Positions 1-9,380 are shown, counted from the first letter of the stretch. The stretch is 64,000 bases of DNA from Shewanella piezotolerans WP3 (GCF_000014885.1 NC_011566.1:1674001-1738000), one strand, 5' to 3'. Notes: a model not told the origin generated them from the sequence alone. Program-made: numbers and translations.

Positions 1-2
1 GT

Positions 3-608
3 GAACAAGCTGTACGACAGGTTATAGCGAGTAAAGCTTATATTATTCGAACCAGCTGGCTCTATAGCTGCCAAGGGAATAATTTTGTTCATACAATGCA
101 GAAGTTGTTTGCAGCAAAGGAGCAAGTATCAGTTATCGCCGATCAATACGGCAGTCCAACTTGGAGTGAAGCGCTGGCTGTCATCATATTTAAGCTGATA
201 AAGCAAAAAGAAGCGACTCAAAGAGGTGTTGGCTTAGATGCGAGCTTAGGTATTAACTTAGAACCCAATTTTGTTGGTGATAGTGATAGTTCAGACAATT
301 TGTATCACTATGCCGCAGCGAACAGTTGCTCTTGGTTTGAGTTTGCGCAACAGATCCAGCAATTGATGTTAACAGATGATAAGTTGATTAAAACGCATTG
401 TAGAATAACACCAATCACTACGTTATCTTGGCAAGCTTGTCATGAACAGATATTGGCTAAAAGACCGAATCAGAGTGCGCTTAATAGTCAAAGAGTGTGC
501 CAGCAGTTGGGTGTAAGAGAAGGAAGTTTGTTGAAGGATAAATGGCAACAGCAGCTCAAAGGGATGCTAGATTTTCAAAAAATTATTAATACCCATCGTA
601 GTAAATAG
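3..608 (+). CDS. rfbD: dTDP-4-dehydrorhamnose reductase (RfbD-like), C-terminal part
   Basis: The reading frame is open from base 3, so the gene begins before the window; about 201 codons are visible. The segment YIIRTSWLYS followed by GNNFVHTM, and then DQYGSPTW, is typical of the C-terminal half of RfbD/RmlD enzymes. These reduce dTDP-4-keto-L-rhamnose to dTDP-L-rhamnose for O-antigen or capsule synthesis in the cytoplasm. The stretch after about residue 80 is longer and less conserved than in most RfbD proteins. The neighbouring Wzi-like gene fits the end of a surface-polysaccharide cluster. The family is clear; the exact sugar is inferred. Confidence 0.82.
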   Translation, partial: EQAVRQVIASKAYIIRTSWLYSCQGNNFVHTMQKLFAAKEQVSVIADQYGSPTWSEALAVIIFKLIKQKEATQRGVGLDASLGINLEPNFVGDSDSSDNLYHYAAANSCSWFEFAQQIQQLMLTDDKLIKTHCRITPITTLSWQACHEQILAKRPNQSALNSQRVCQQLGVREGSLLKDKWQQQLKGMLDFQKIINTHRSK

Positions 609-794
609 CAGCTGACCCTAGTTTGTTAAAACATTCGATAACGTCGTTATAAATTTTGATTGTAGGATACCGACTTATCGAGAATTTCTGTCTTGTTCTC
701 AAGCTTTTCCTGCGCTATTTCTGAACACTTGCTGTGATTGGTACAAGGTCAGTTGATAAAAGTAAGAGGTCCATGCTTTTACGAGATGAAAAAT

Positions 795-834
795 AATAAA
801 AGACAAAAGTAGGGAGCTACTTTTACCTTTTATT
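795..834. terminator. Bidirectional terminator-like hairpin between rfbD and wzi-like gene
   Basis: Arms AATAAAAG (795-802) and CTTTTATT (827-834) enclose a perfect 8-bp inner stem, AAAAGTAG (805-812) with CTACTTTT (817-824), around a GGAG loop. The inner and outer stems are separated by an AC/AC internal loop. It lies between two convergent genes, so it could end transcription from both sides. Confidence 0.55.
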
Positions 835-876
835 GCTAGAACCTCTAATACTCAAGCCGAGAGCTATTGATTAAGC

Positions 877-2343
877 TTAAAAGCTTCTTTCCCAACCAGC
901 GTATAAAGTTGCGTCCCAGTCGTCGCCACCAGAGGTGACGTACTCACTATAGCTAATCGTGCCACCCACTTTCAGAGTGCCTTGATAAAACGGTCTATGG
1001 TAGCTGGTATCATATTGGTATACCCGTTCATATTCGCCCGGTGATACAGGGTTACCAGCATCAGGTAGTCCGTTATCAATTCCGTCAGTATTGAGTCGCA
1101 ACCAACGTAGTTTATTAGTAATGCTTTGACCGCCGCCTAACTGAGTGATACCACCGACAACCAAGGTTTCTGAGTCATTATCATAGGTGCTGCCTAAACT
1201 GCGGCCGTAATAACGGTAGCCACTTTGGTAAAAGGTGTGTTCATACATACAATTGTATGCTTGTGGGTCGATACCACATGCAACCTTGGTATCTGAGTAT
1301 TCTATAAAGACACGGGTATTGATGTCGGTTAAAACAAAGTCGATACCGCCCATGTTGGCCGCATTGATCAATTTATTTTTACCATTGTGGTAATCTTCAT
1401 GAGTGCGCTCATAGTAGATACCATAAGGAATGCCAAAGGCGGTATCTGACCAGCGAAAATCATAGCCTGCAAGCAAATTCTCTTGACCATTTTTTAAATC
1501 ACCTTCGGTGCCACCGCCATTAGATAGTCCATCCCACCAGTCGCTTAGGCTATTGCCGTAACCTTCACCGCCCCATTGCATGGTCCATGAGAAGCCTACT
1601 TCTAGTTTTGAAATTGGGCGTATGGTGCCGCGAGCGCCCCAGTGTTGGGTATCTGGCACGTAGCGATCGCTTTCCATTTGACTAAATGCGGTGGTAAAAG
1701 TCCATGGGCCAATCCAATTAAGCCAGGGTGTTTCAAAGGCTTGGCTGTTGTTGCGGCTTAATGTAATGCCAGGCATAGGGCGAGCGTTAGTGGTTTGAAT
1801 CAAACCGCTGTCCCAGCCTGGTCCCCAGTACTTTTGTTGCGCGCCAGCGCTAACGATCCAGTTACCAAGCTTAACTGCAGCAAAACTGTCATCTAAGCGA
1901 GTGCTGTTACCGTCAATTGGATCCGCATGATAGCTTGCCGATAAACGACCACTGAACCAGTCTTTAGTTATTTCTGCGCTGACAGCCCCTTCACCTTTAT
2001 CACGATAATCTTGGCCAAATCCAATAAATCGGGTGGTATCGGTGCTACCTGCGAGTTCTACCTTAGTGCTAAAACCGCGGTGGTCCTTATCATAAGCTTG
2101 ATTGACTCGGTCAAAGGCACTGCGCTGAATATTGGAGAGCTTAGCGGGTTCGGCCTTGTCCAAATCTTGCTTTAATCCGTCCCACATTAATGGGTAAGTC
2201 GTGATAGGCTGCACAATAATGCCAGTATCGGAAAGTAGTTGGATATCTGCTCTCAAAGCCAGATCTGTAGGCTCTACCCACCATGCAGCTTGTACTGAGC
2301 TACAGCCAAAAATAAATAGTCCTGCTAATAATTTAAGTTTCAT
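877..2343 (-). CDS. Capsule assembly Wzi family outer-membrane protein
   Basis: About 488 aa. The N-terminus MKLKLLAGLFIFGCSSVQA is a signal peptide, followed by AWWVEPTDLALRADIQLL, a start typical of Wzi/CapsAssemb_Wzi beta-barrel proteins. Wzi is an outer-membrane lectin that anchors capsular polysaccharide in Enterobacteria; homologues in marine bacteria are often linked to surface polysaccharide loci. The protein is rich in Trp, Tyr and Gly and ends in a Phe (ERSF), as expected of a barrel. I prefer the ATG at 2343, which has an AAGGG ribosome site about 9 nt upstream; an in-frame ATG at 2361 would spoil the signal peptide. It lies downstream of a GH3 gene on the same strand but is separated by about 220 bp with a hairpin, so it may be its own unit. 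Confidence 0.8.
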   Translation of the reverse strand: MKLKLLAGLFIFGCSSVQAAWWVEPTDLALRADIQLLSDTGIIVQPITTYPLMWDGLKQDLDKAEPAKLSNIQRSAFDRVNQAYDKDHRGFSTKVELAGSTDTTRFIGFGQDYRDKGEGAVSAEITKDWFSGRLSASYHADPIDGNSTRLDDSFAAVKLGNWIVSAGAQQKYWGPGWDSGLIQTTNARPMPGITLSRNNSQAFETPWLNWIGPWTFTTAFSQMESDRYVPDTQHWGARGTIRPISKLEVGFSWTMQWGGEGYGNSLSDWWDGLSNGGGTEGDLKNGQENLLAGYDFRWSDTAFGIPYGIYYERTHEDYHNGKNKLINAANMGGIDFVLTDINTRVFIEYSDTKVACGIDPQAYNCMYEHTFYQSGYRYYGRSLGSTYDNDSETLVVGGITQLGGGQSITNKLRWLRLNTDGIDNGLPDAGNPVSPGEYERVYQYDTSYHRPFYQGTLKVGGTISYSEYVTSGGDDWDATLYAGWERSF

Positions 2344-2510
2344 TGTGATCCCTTCTGTCAATGAGGCGCATTCTAGAGTATTTCACTAAAAGCTGACAGC
2401 GGAGAATGACTAGTTATTCAATAATAGCAACAGCTATTAACAACTTTGTTGCTGAGACTTTGAGATGTAGTCGAGTGTTGTTATCGAGGTGTTAATTGGG
2501 AAGGCGTTAA

Positions 2511-2547
2511 TATCGCTTTAATATCTATAGATAATATTAAAGCGATA
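2511..2547 (-). terminator. Perfect 14-bp inverted repeat downstream of GH3 gene
   Basis: TATCGCTTTAATAT (2511-2524) is repeated inverted at 2534-2547 around a 9-nt loop. It follows the GH3 stop codon on the minus strand. It has no clear U-tract, so it may be a transcript-end or mRNA-stabilising hairpin rather than a classic terminator. The loop region itself contains a smaller palindrome (2522-2533). Confidence 0.4.
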
Positions 2548-2565
2548 ATAGGAACAGGGAACAGG

Positions 2566-5166
2566 TTATTTAAGGCTAAAAGTGTCTCGCAGATGGATGT
2601 AATCTAGGCTAGTACCAATTAACACTTCAAACTCTCCAGCTTCAGCTAGCCAATCGTTTGATTTTTCATCCCAAAAAGACAGGTCGCGACGGTTAAGCTG
2701 CATGATAACTTGCTTGCTTTCACCTGGTTGTAGGCTGACTTTAGCAAAGCCTTTCAGCTCTTTTGTTGGTCGTTCAACGCTGGCCTTTTTATCATTTAGG
2801 TAAAGCTGCACGACTTCGGCGCCGCTTACTTTGCCAATGTTGGTCACGGTCAGTGACACTTCAAGAGTGTCATCGAGGTTAATGGCCTTTTTAGAAAGCG
2901 TTATACCGCTAAGGGTGAAGTTACTATAGGACAAACCATGGCCAAAGCTAAACAGTGGTTTGATGTTTTGCTGCTCAAACCAACGGTGACCGATAAAGAC
3001 GCCTTCTGAATAGAGAGATTCAACAGCATTGTAATCATTCAGTGCTATAGGCGCGGTATCTTCAAGTTTCTTAGGCAGCGTAAAGGGCATTTTACCGCTT
3101 GGGTTTACATCACCAAACAGCATATCTGCAACGGCATGACCGCCTTCCATACCACTATAGGAATTCCAAACTATGGTGGATGCTTTGTCGACCCATGGCA
3201 TTTCTACTGCACTACCTGCGGTGATGAACACCACTGTTTTAGGGTTGGCGGCTATCAGCTTTGTTATCATCTCATCCTGTTGATTAGGAAGAACGAGATC
3301 GGCTCTATCGATAGACTCTCGGTCATCACTATGACTAAGGCCACCAAAGTAGATCACCGCATCGGCATTTTTTGCTGCAGTTAAGTATTCTTCTTCACTG
3401 TTAAATAGCTTATTAGGCGTATCCCAGCCTAGGGTATAGCCATCACTGCCACTGTATTCTATTTCGAACTGATAATCTTTGTCCTGTAGTAATGAGATAT
3501 TCTTGTTGAGTACTTCGCTTGAATTACCATCAAACTGCAAGACTGAGCTACCATCGACTTTGATATTGATTTTACCTTTTGCGGTCACTTTTAAAGTATG
3601 TACACCGGATTTTAGCGGCTTTATTGCCGCTTTCATGGTGATAAATTGTGGCGTCCCTTTAGCGACTAAATTAGACGGTTTAAACTCAGAATCGGCTATC
3701 CATGACTCTTCGATAAGCTGTTGACGGCTTTCATCGGTAAAGTAGCTAATATTCCACGATGGCGTACCAGTCCAATGCCGAGTCGCTAGGTAATCGTTGC
3801 TGATTGGTGCAAGTTTACTGCTTTGAGCACGCATGACAGTAATGCTTGCTTTGCCATCTAACTTTTGTTTAAGGCCTTGCAAAGGCGTTATTTCATAAAG
3901 TGATTTTACCTCTGATGAACCGCCGCCTGAGCCATGCTTTTTATCAAGATTAGGGCCTAGGACGAGAATGTTTTTCACTTTATCTTGTTCAAACGGCAAT
4001 ACTTGGCGATCATTTTTAAGTAACACAATTCCTTCTTCGGCAATTCGTCTAGCAGCAGCGCGGTGGGAAGCAATATTACGCTGGCCTGCCAGGCGGTAGT
4101 TATCCATCATGCCGATGCTCAGTTGCACCCTAAGTATTCGCGAGACTTTATCATCGAGTGCGGCGACAGGTACTTTACCTGCGTTAATCATTTTAATCAG
4201 TGGTTGTGCGAGAAAGTAGTCTTTGTAATGTGGGACATCAGTGCCCATTTCAAGATCTAAACCATTGACAGCAGCGTCATAGGTATTGATATCTACATTC
4301 CAGTCTGTCACCAGCAGTCCTTCATAACCCCATTCTCCTTTAAGGATATCCATGACGAGGTGCTTGCTTTGGTTAGCGTTAGTGCCTCTAAATTCATTGT
4401 ATGAACCCATCATGGCATAAACATTGGCTTGTTTTACTGCGGCCTCAAAGGCGGGCAGGTACACTTCGCGCAAAGTACGCTCGTCGGGTTTAGCATTCAC
4501 TCCTGTGCGGTTTAACTCTTGAGTATTGAGCGCATAATGTTTAATAGTGGCGGCAACATCATTTTTTTGAATGGCTTTAATTTGTGGCACCACAAGCTTA
4601 GATGCTAAATAGGGGTCTTCACCTAAATACTCAAAGTTACGGCCATAGAGTGGTAGTCTTGCTAAATTAACGCCAGGTCCAAGAATTAGATCTTTACCGC
4701 GATGACGGGCTTCACTGCCGAGCACTGCGCCATGTAAGGTAGCCATGTCGGTATTCCAACTGGCGGCTACTGCGGTTAATACCGGTAAATAAGTTGAGTA
4801 ATCACTTGTCCAATTTGCAGAATTCCAGCTATTACGCTCTATCTCATGGCGAACACCGTGTGGACCATCTGATAGCCACATTTCGTGGATCCCAAGGCGC
4901 TCAATAGCGGCTGTAGTGAATTTGCCATTGGCATGAACTAAGGATACTTTTTCGGCCAGTGTCATTTGTGGCAATAGCGTTTGAATTGTTTGCTCGACCT
5001 GATCTAGACGCTGCTGCAGAAGTGGGCGACGAGGTTCAACTAAGCCCACATCTTCATAAATGGTTTGTTCCACTTGAGTTTCAGCCAAGGCCATAGGGAC
5101 TGTAACTAGTAAGGTTGAGATAACCAAGCAGCTAAGGGCTAATTTGTTAATAATAGGACGCTTCAT
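2566..5166 (-). CDS. Periplasmic GH3 beta-glucosidase with PA14-like insert
   Basis: About 866 aa with signal peptide ending near VPMALAE. The GH3 N-terminal barrel has SDGPHGVRHE, GPGVNLARLPLYGRNFEYLGEDPY, KHYALN and the nucleophile motif VTDW (Asp at about residue 292 counted from the upstream ATG). The GH3 C-terminal domain (GIVLLKND) is interrupted by a roughly 130-aa PA14-like segment around residues 465-600 (WNISYF, FKPSNL, VDGSSVLQFDG). DDRESIDRADLVLP follows, then a fibronectin-III-like C-terminus. PA14-bearing GH3 enzymes usually hydrolyse beta-linked gluco-oligosaccharides. The ATG at 5166 has GGAA about 8 nt upstream; an ATG at 5178 lacks a ribosome site. It belongs to the minus-strand halogenase/receptor cluster, suggesting a role in beta-glucan breakdown. 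Exact substrate is inferred. Confidence 0.88.
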   Translation of the reverse strand: MKRPIINKLALSCLVISTLLVTVPMALAETQVEQTIYEDVGLVEPRRPLLQQRLDQVEQTIQTLLPQMTLAEKVSLVHANGKFTTAAIERLGIHEMWLSDGPHGVRHEIERNSWNSANWTSDYSTYLPVLTAVAASWNTDMATLHGAVLGSEARHRGKDLILGPGVNLARLPLYGRNFEYLGEDPYLASKLVVPQIKAIQKNDVAATIKHYALNTQELNRTGVNAKPDERTLREVYLPAFEAAVKQANVYAMMGSYNEFRGTNANQSKHLVMDILKGEWGYEGLLVTDWNVDINTYDAAVNGLDLEMGTDVPHYKDYFLAQPLIKMINAGKVPVAALDDKVSRILRVQLSIGMMDNYRLAGQRNIASHRAAARRIAEEGIVLLKNDRQVLPFEQDKVKNILVLGPNLDKKHGSGGGSSEVKSLYEITPLQGLKQKLDGKASITVMRAQSSKLAPISNDYLATRHWTGTPSWNISYFTDESRQQLIEESWIADSEFKPSNLVAKGTPQFITMKAAIKPLKSGVHTLKVTAKGKINIKVDGSSVLQFDGNSSEVLNKNISLLQDKDYQFEIEYSGSDGYTLGWDTPNKLFNSEEEYLTAAKNADAVIYFGGLSHSDDRESIDRADLVLPNQQDEMITKLIAANPKTVVFITAGSAVEMPWVDKASTIVWNSYSGMEGGHAVADMLFGDVNPSGKMPFTLPKKLEDTAPIALNDYNAVESLYSEGVFIGHRWFEQQNIKPLFSFGHGLSYSNFTLSGITLSKKAINLDDTLEVSLTVTNIGKVSGAEVVQLYLNDKKASVERPTKELKGFAKVSLQPGESKQVIMQLNRRDLSFWDEKSNDWLAEAGEFEVLIGTSLDYIHLRDTFSLK

Positions 5167-5231
5167 TCTAAATTCCATATTAGTTTATTGAAGTAGTGTT
5201 GGTATTAATGCCGGTATTTTTGGACTCGTGG

Positions 5232-5945
5232 TTATTGAAAGTCGATAAATATATTGGCGGTAAGCCTGCCTGTGTCAGGGCTGCTATCGATATCCTTAGC
5301 TGAGTTTACTATGCTGGAGTGTAGTAAATTGCCTGGATATATCACTAGTCTGTTTGGGCGGTATTCTATCTGCTCGTATAAGTCAAAATGATGATTGCTC
5401 TGGTTGCAGTAGCCTTGTTTGGGTGCTCCATTTAACTCATTGTGCTTTTGTACTGCGTCAAAATAGGGCTGGCAGCGTTGCTCACTGATCCGCTCCCATT
5501 GAGTCGGTTTATGCCGAAAGAAACCTGTAGGGCCATGCTCATTTGGGTTTAAGTAATGCATGATGGCAAAGTAAAATGGCTTTGGGGTGTCAAAGTGCGG
5601 CATTCTTTGTAAGGTCGATAGCGCAGATTCCTCACGGGTGATCAGCGATAAAAATAGGCTTTGAGGCTTGAGTCGTAACTGCCGTGGAATGTGATAACAC
5701 TGATAGATCCCTTGGAAGACGGCATCAATTACTGTTTTGGCGTATTCACGGGGGAGTTTTGCCCTGATCCCAGGATAATAGGAGTTTAGGTCGTCGTTAA
5801 AATCCGCCTCGGTAGTGGCATAAGTAATAATATCGTCAGTGCTTAAACTAAAGTCATCTATGATGACGACAGGCGTTTTCTCCTCGCCAATTAAGATGAT
5901 TTTTGGCGTGGCGGCTGGGTTAACGCTAATCATATTTTGCTGCAT
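5232..5945 (-). CDS. DUF6445-like protein, candidate 2OG-Fe(II) oxygenase
   Basis: 237 aa without signal peptide. It resembles the DUF6445 proteins often encoded beside tryptophan halogenases and TonB receptors. Visible residues match a prolyl-hydroxylase-type double-stranded beta-helix: PHFDT (His117, Asp119), NLLHSS (His209) and GRLTANIF (Arg227), with the HxD...H...R order and spacing expected for Fe(II) and 2-oxoglutarate binding. The family name rests on context and recognition; the enzymatic role is inference. It sits 93 bp downstream of a halogenase gene on the same strand, so the two are probably co-transcribed. Substrate unknown. Confidence 0.65.
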   Translation of the reverse strand: MQQNMISVNPAATPKIILIGEEKTPVVIIDDFSLSTDDIITYATTEADFNDDLNSYYPGIRAKLPREYAKTVIDAVFQGIYQCYHIPRQLRLKPQSLFLSLITREESALSTLQRMPHFDTPKPFYFAIMHYLNPNEHGPTGFFRHKPTQWERISEQRCQPYFDAVQKHNELNGAPKQGYCNQSNHHFDLYEQIEYRPNRLVIYPGNLLHSSIVNSAKDIDSSPDTGRLTANIFIDFQ

Positions 5946-6038
5946 TTTAATCTAACCCGCTTAACTATTTTTAGCTGTATTGTGTAAATGCTTCAATGTA
6001 GCCCTATGCTTTAAGGCTACATAGCACGACTCTGATGA

Positions 6039-7535
6039 CTACATCATTGGCGATTTACAGTAATGCTGAATAAAATCATAATGGTGTGGTAGGTTGTCAT
6101 TCTTGCGCTTGACCACACTTTTAATGTTATTCAAAAAGGCCTTAAGCTCTTCATCTTCCATCATGTCAACAATAGGGTGATACTGCTTAGGCTCAATGCC
6201 TTGGCCTAGCATCACCTGGATCCAAGAGCTTTCACCGAACAGTTCATTGGGGTACTTGTATACTTTGGCTGCAGCTGCAAACATCTCTAATCGATGGGCA
6301 AGCGATTCAGGTATTGGCATACTTGAGCAATAACGCCAGAACTTGCTGTCTCGTCGTTGTGTCACGTGATAATGCAAGATAATGAAGTCGCGTACGTTAT
6401 CGGTTTCAAACTTTGTCTGTGCGTTAAATTCGTCAATATCGGCTTGTACTAAACCTTGCGCTGGGAACATCTGCATTAGGCGCACAATGCCCCGTTGAAT
6501 AAGGTGGATGCTGGTGGACTCAAGAGGCTCAATAAAGCCACTTGATAGCCCTATGGCGACACAGTTTTTATTCCAGTGCTTGCGTCTGGTTCCCGTCTTG
6601 TATTTGATGACGCGAGGCTCAGTAAGTAGGTCGCCCTCAATATTATCGAGTAACAACTGTTTGGCTTGCTCATCGGTCATGTATTTACTGCAAAATACCA
6701 GCCCATTACCGGTTCGGTTTTGCAGTGGAATACGCCACTGCCAACCCGATTCACGAGCAATTGAGCGGGTATAGGGAACAGGTGTGCTGGTGGTCGTTGT
6801 TTGCACCGCAATAGCACTGTCACAAGGTAACCAATGGGACCAGTCTTCAAAACCAGTATGCAATGCATTTTCAATCAATAAGCCTCTAAAGCCGGTACAA
6901 TCGATAAAGAGATCCCCCTCAACTAATTGACCAGAGGCTAACAATAGACTTTCTATTTGACCATCTTGTTGATTGAGGTTTACCTCAGTGATCTTACCCT
7001 CAATACGATTGATACCATGTTGCTCGGCAATTTTTCTGAGAAATTTTGCGTACAGTCCTGCATCATGGTGATAAGCATGGTTTAAGTCTTGATTCGGTAG
7101 TACTGCAAATTTGCCAGTGCGAGAGCCAAGATGTTCCGCGCAGTAATCACCAATTTCACTGGCAAAGCCTTTGTCACGGCCCTTTAGCCAAAAGTGTTGA
7201 AACCCAGCCGCCCAACAATCCTTACCTAAGAAACCAAAGGAGTGTAAGTAGTCTTGATTCTCATCGCGCCAGTTTTCAAAAGATATCGCCAATTTAAAGG
7301 TGGCGTTGGTCGCCGCCATAAACTCTTGTTCATTAATGCCGAGTAAGCGATGAAATACATGTAGAGTAGGGATAGTGGCCTCACCAACACCAACAGTTGG
7401 AATATCGTCGGATTCAATTAGGCTGATATTAAGGTTTTTACCTAATAGTTTTGACAACGCTGCGGCTGCCATCCAACCTGCAGTGCCGCCACCGGCAATG
7501 ACGACATTTTTAATCGGCTTATTTGTATTCATCAT
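6039..7535 (-). CDS. Flavin-dependent tryptophan halogenase family protein (1)
   Basis: 498 aa. The N-terminus VVIAGGGTAGWMAAAAL is the FAD-binding GxGxxG loop. GVGEATIP and ATFKLAISF contain the Lys (residue 81) equivalent to the catalytic Lys79 of RebH/PrnA. GWQWRIP (265-270) is a complete WxWxIP halogenase motif, and GFIEPLEST carries the conserved Glu (about 339). These residues are expected to route HOCl or HOBr from flavin to an indole-type substrate. It lacks a signal peptide, so it is cytoplasmic; a flavin reductase would be supplied elsewhere. AGGA lies 6 nt before tandem ATGs. It lies between the cupin and DUF6445 genes. Family members beside TonB receptors are known, but their natural substrate is not. 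Confidence 0.88.
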   Translation of the reverse strand: MMNTNKPIKNVVIAGGGTAGWMAAAALSKLLGKNLNISLIESDDIPTVGVGEATIPTLHVFHRLLGINEQEFMAATNATFKLAISFENWRDENQDYLHSFGFLGKDCWAAGFQHFWLKGRDKGFASEIGDYCAEHLGSRTGKFAVLPNQDLNHAYHHDAGLYAKFLRKIAEQHGINRIEGKITEVNLNQQDGQIESLLLASGQLVEGDLFIDCTGFRGLLIENALHTGFEDWSHWLPCDSAIAVQTTTTSTPVPYTRSIARESGWQWRIPLQNRTGNGLVFCSKYMTDEQAKQLLLDNIEGDLLTEPRVIKYKTGTRRKHWNKNCVAIGLSSGFIEPLESTSIHLIQRGIVRLMQMFPAQGLVQADIDEFNAQTKFETDNVRDFIILHYHVTQRRDSKFWRYCSSMPIPESLAHRLEMFAAAAKVYKYPNELFGESSWIQVMLGQGIEPKQYHPIVDMMEDEELKAFLNNIKSVVKRKNDNLPHHYDFIQHYCKSPMM

Positions 7536-7563
7536 ATATCCTTAATCAGCGTAAACGAATGAC

Positions 7564-8580
7564 TTAACGCTTTAATTTATTCTGTAATTCAGCGCGTAAT
7601 TTTCGCGCAGATAACTCATCTATAGGCAATGACAGCATCCCTTGAGCATGCTCAGCAATATGGTCAGTGTCGTGCAGTTCATGTTCAAAAACATAGTGGT
7701 TAAACATCGCTTGCCACGCTTTACGTTGGGCTATTGGTAAGCTTCGCAAGCTTAAAATGGCGTGCTGCAGTGCATTAGTTGGTCTGCCCATATAAGCTGG
7801 CGAGTCTCGCCACCAGTGAGTGACTAACACATTAATCGCATCAAGTGCTTCGACATGGTGCCACCACATACTGGGAATAAAGAGTGCGTCGCCCGGCTCA
7901 AGTTCAGCAACTTGCGCTGCTTCTAGCGCTTGTTGAAACTTGGGGTACTTGTCAAAGTTAGGTGCGTGAAAGTCCACCATACTTATATCTTGCCCGCCAG
8001 GAGACAACTCCATCGGCCCCACATACAAGTTATCTATCTGCTCGGAGGGAAACAGAGTAAAGCGGCGGCGACCAACCGCCGAGCAAGCAAGGTTGTTAGG
8101 AAAATCAAAATGAGCGGCAATTCGACTTTGGTTACCGATCCAAACACTGGTTAATGGCTTAATATCATCTATTGCGAGTGGGTTGTCGGCTGCAAACCCT
8201 GGTAGCCATCGGTTAACTTCGGTAGATCCGACATACAGTGTTGGCGGCGTTTCGTCGTCTATATGCGATATTAGCTTGTCAAACACCTGCCTTAAATCAA
8301 CCTGACTGGCTCTAAAGTTAAAGCCAGTGAGTTGCTCGTTGTAAAACACTCTACCTTGGTGCTCACTTTCACCAAAACAAGCCGTTACCGGCACGCCACT
8401 GTAGAACTGAAGTAAATAATCAATCGCGGCTTGGGTAGATTGCTTGCCAGCTTGCACGAGTGGCCACTCAGCAGCAAAATCTTTTAAGATCAGCGGTTGC
8501 GTCGACGATAATACAAACTCAGGAATATCACCTGGTTTGCAATGACTTATCTGTTTGACGCTCTTTTCGACTGCTAACAT
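7564..8580 (-). CDS. JmjC/cupin-like (cupin_8) Fe(II) oxygenase family protein
   Basis: 338 aa, no signal peptide. The core SVWIGNQSRIAAHFDFPNN holds the HxD iron ligands (His157, Asp159), and GDALFIPSMWWHHVEAL holds the distal His (241 or 242), as in FIH/JmjC-type 2OG oxygenases. NLACSAVGRRRFTLFP is the usual strand after the HxD pair. Family members hydroxylate protein side chains or small molecules; no target can be named here. It lies 28 bp from halogenase 1 and 44 bp from the SapC gene, so it is very likely in one operon with both. Known Xanthomonas, Caulobacter and alteromonad clusters have a similar cupin beside halogenases. Confidence 0.82.
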   Translation of the reverse strand: MLAVEKSVKQISHCKPGDIPEFVLSSTQPLILKDFAAEWPLVQAGKQSTQAAIDYLLQFYSGVPVTACFGESEHQGRVFYNEQLTGFNFRASQVDLRQVFDKLISHIDDETPPTLYVGSTEVNRWLPGFAADNPLAIDDIKPLTSVWIGNQSRIAAHFDFPNNLACSAVGRRRFTLFPSEQIDNLYVGPMELSPGGQDISMVDFHAPNFDKYPKFQQALEAAQVAELEPGDALFIPSMWWHHVEALDAINVLVTHWWRDSPAYMGRPTNALQHAILSLRSLPIAQRKAWQAMFNHYVFEHELHDTDHIAEHAQGMLSLPIDELSARKLRAELQNKLKR

Positions 8581-8624
8581 AAATACACCTTGTTCTGTAA
8601 CCGCTTACATTAATGGACAAAAAA

Positions 8625-9380
8625 CTACTGTTCTATCTGCTTGTTTTTCTTATCCAATAGTGTGCGGATGTTGGCTTGTGAGGCTATCGTCATATAGATG
8701 GCTTGCAGGTAACCTTTGTCATGCAGCTCAGCCAAATTATCACTTGAAAGTGTTTTTAGTTTGTCTTCGTTGACGGTATAGAAACCAATCATTTGATGCT
8801 TGCTGCCGTTATTTAGCTCAACATCTAAAGTGAAGGATTCCAGTAATTCAAATTTAAGTAGCGCTTCAATAAAGTTGTCGCTGTCTTCTAATCCGTTATG
8901 TATGACATCTAACATATCTGCAGCAGTATCGAGGAAGGGCGTATTACCACCAAACTCAAGAAACAGTGGTTCACCTTGCTCGGTGCTGACTCTTGGGTTA
9001 TTGAGATCAATGTGCAGTACTCGTTGCATTTTCTGTGCGCCATCTTCCATTATGTTCTGACTACCAATCAAAAATGGTTGACGTCTAATAGCCAATGGAA
9101 CGTAAGATGCCTGCCAATGACCGTTTTCTAAAAATAAGTTCTCTTTATCTTTAAAGCCAAACAGCGCCACAGAGAAGAAACGACCCGTTTGTGGATCTTT
9201 TTGGAAGAAAATAGGGTAGTGGGCTTGTACACTCCTAAATTCAACAGGGAAGGTCAATGAATACCAAACATTATCGCCATATTGCGCAGAGTGTTCGGTG
9301 ATAACTTTAAGATCTTTATGTTTAATGCTGTTGAGCATGACGTTGTTGTTCGGCGTTTGGGTGGTGGCTTGTGCGGTCAT
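8625..9380 (-). CDS. SapC family protein
   Basis: 251 aa. Recognised from ITEHSAQYGDNVWYS, VPLAIRRQPFLIG and the general length; Pfam SapC proteins carry this core. There is no signal peptide or membrane segment. The biochemical role of the family is not established; the name derives from a Campylobacter surface-array locus. It lies between halogenase 2 (37 bp) and the cupin gene (44 bp) in the same direction, consistent with co-transcription. SapC genes are repeatedly found with TonB receptors and tryptophan halogenases, which suggests it is a partner protein of that module. Confidence 0.8.
   Translation of the reverse strand: MTAQATTQTPNNNVMLNSIKHKDLKVITEHSAQYGDNVWYSLTFPVEFRSVQAHYPIFFQKDPQTGRFFSVALFGFKDKENLFLENGHWQASYVPLAIRRQPFLIGSQNIMEDGAQKMQRVLHIDLNNPRVSTEQGEPLFLEFGGNTPFLDTAADMLDVIHNGLEDSDNFIEALLKFELLESFTLDVELNNGSKHQMIGFYTVNEDKLKTLSSDNLAELHDKGYLQAIYMTIASQANIRTLLDKKNKQIEQ

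Noticed and set aside
4063..4260. 65-codon plus-strand frame opposite the GH3 gene
   Set aside because: It is antisense to a clearly coding GH3 region, has no ribosome site and no recognisable composition.
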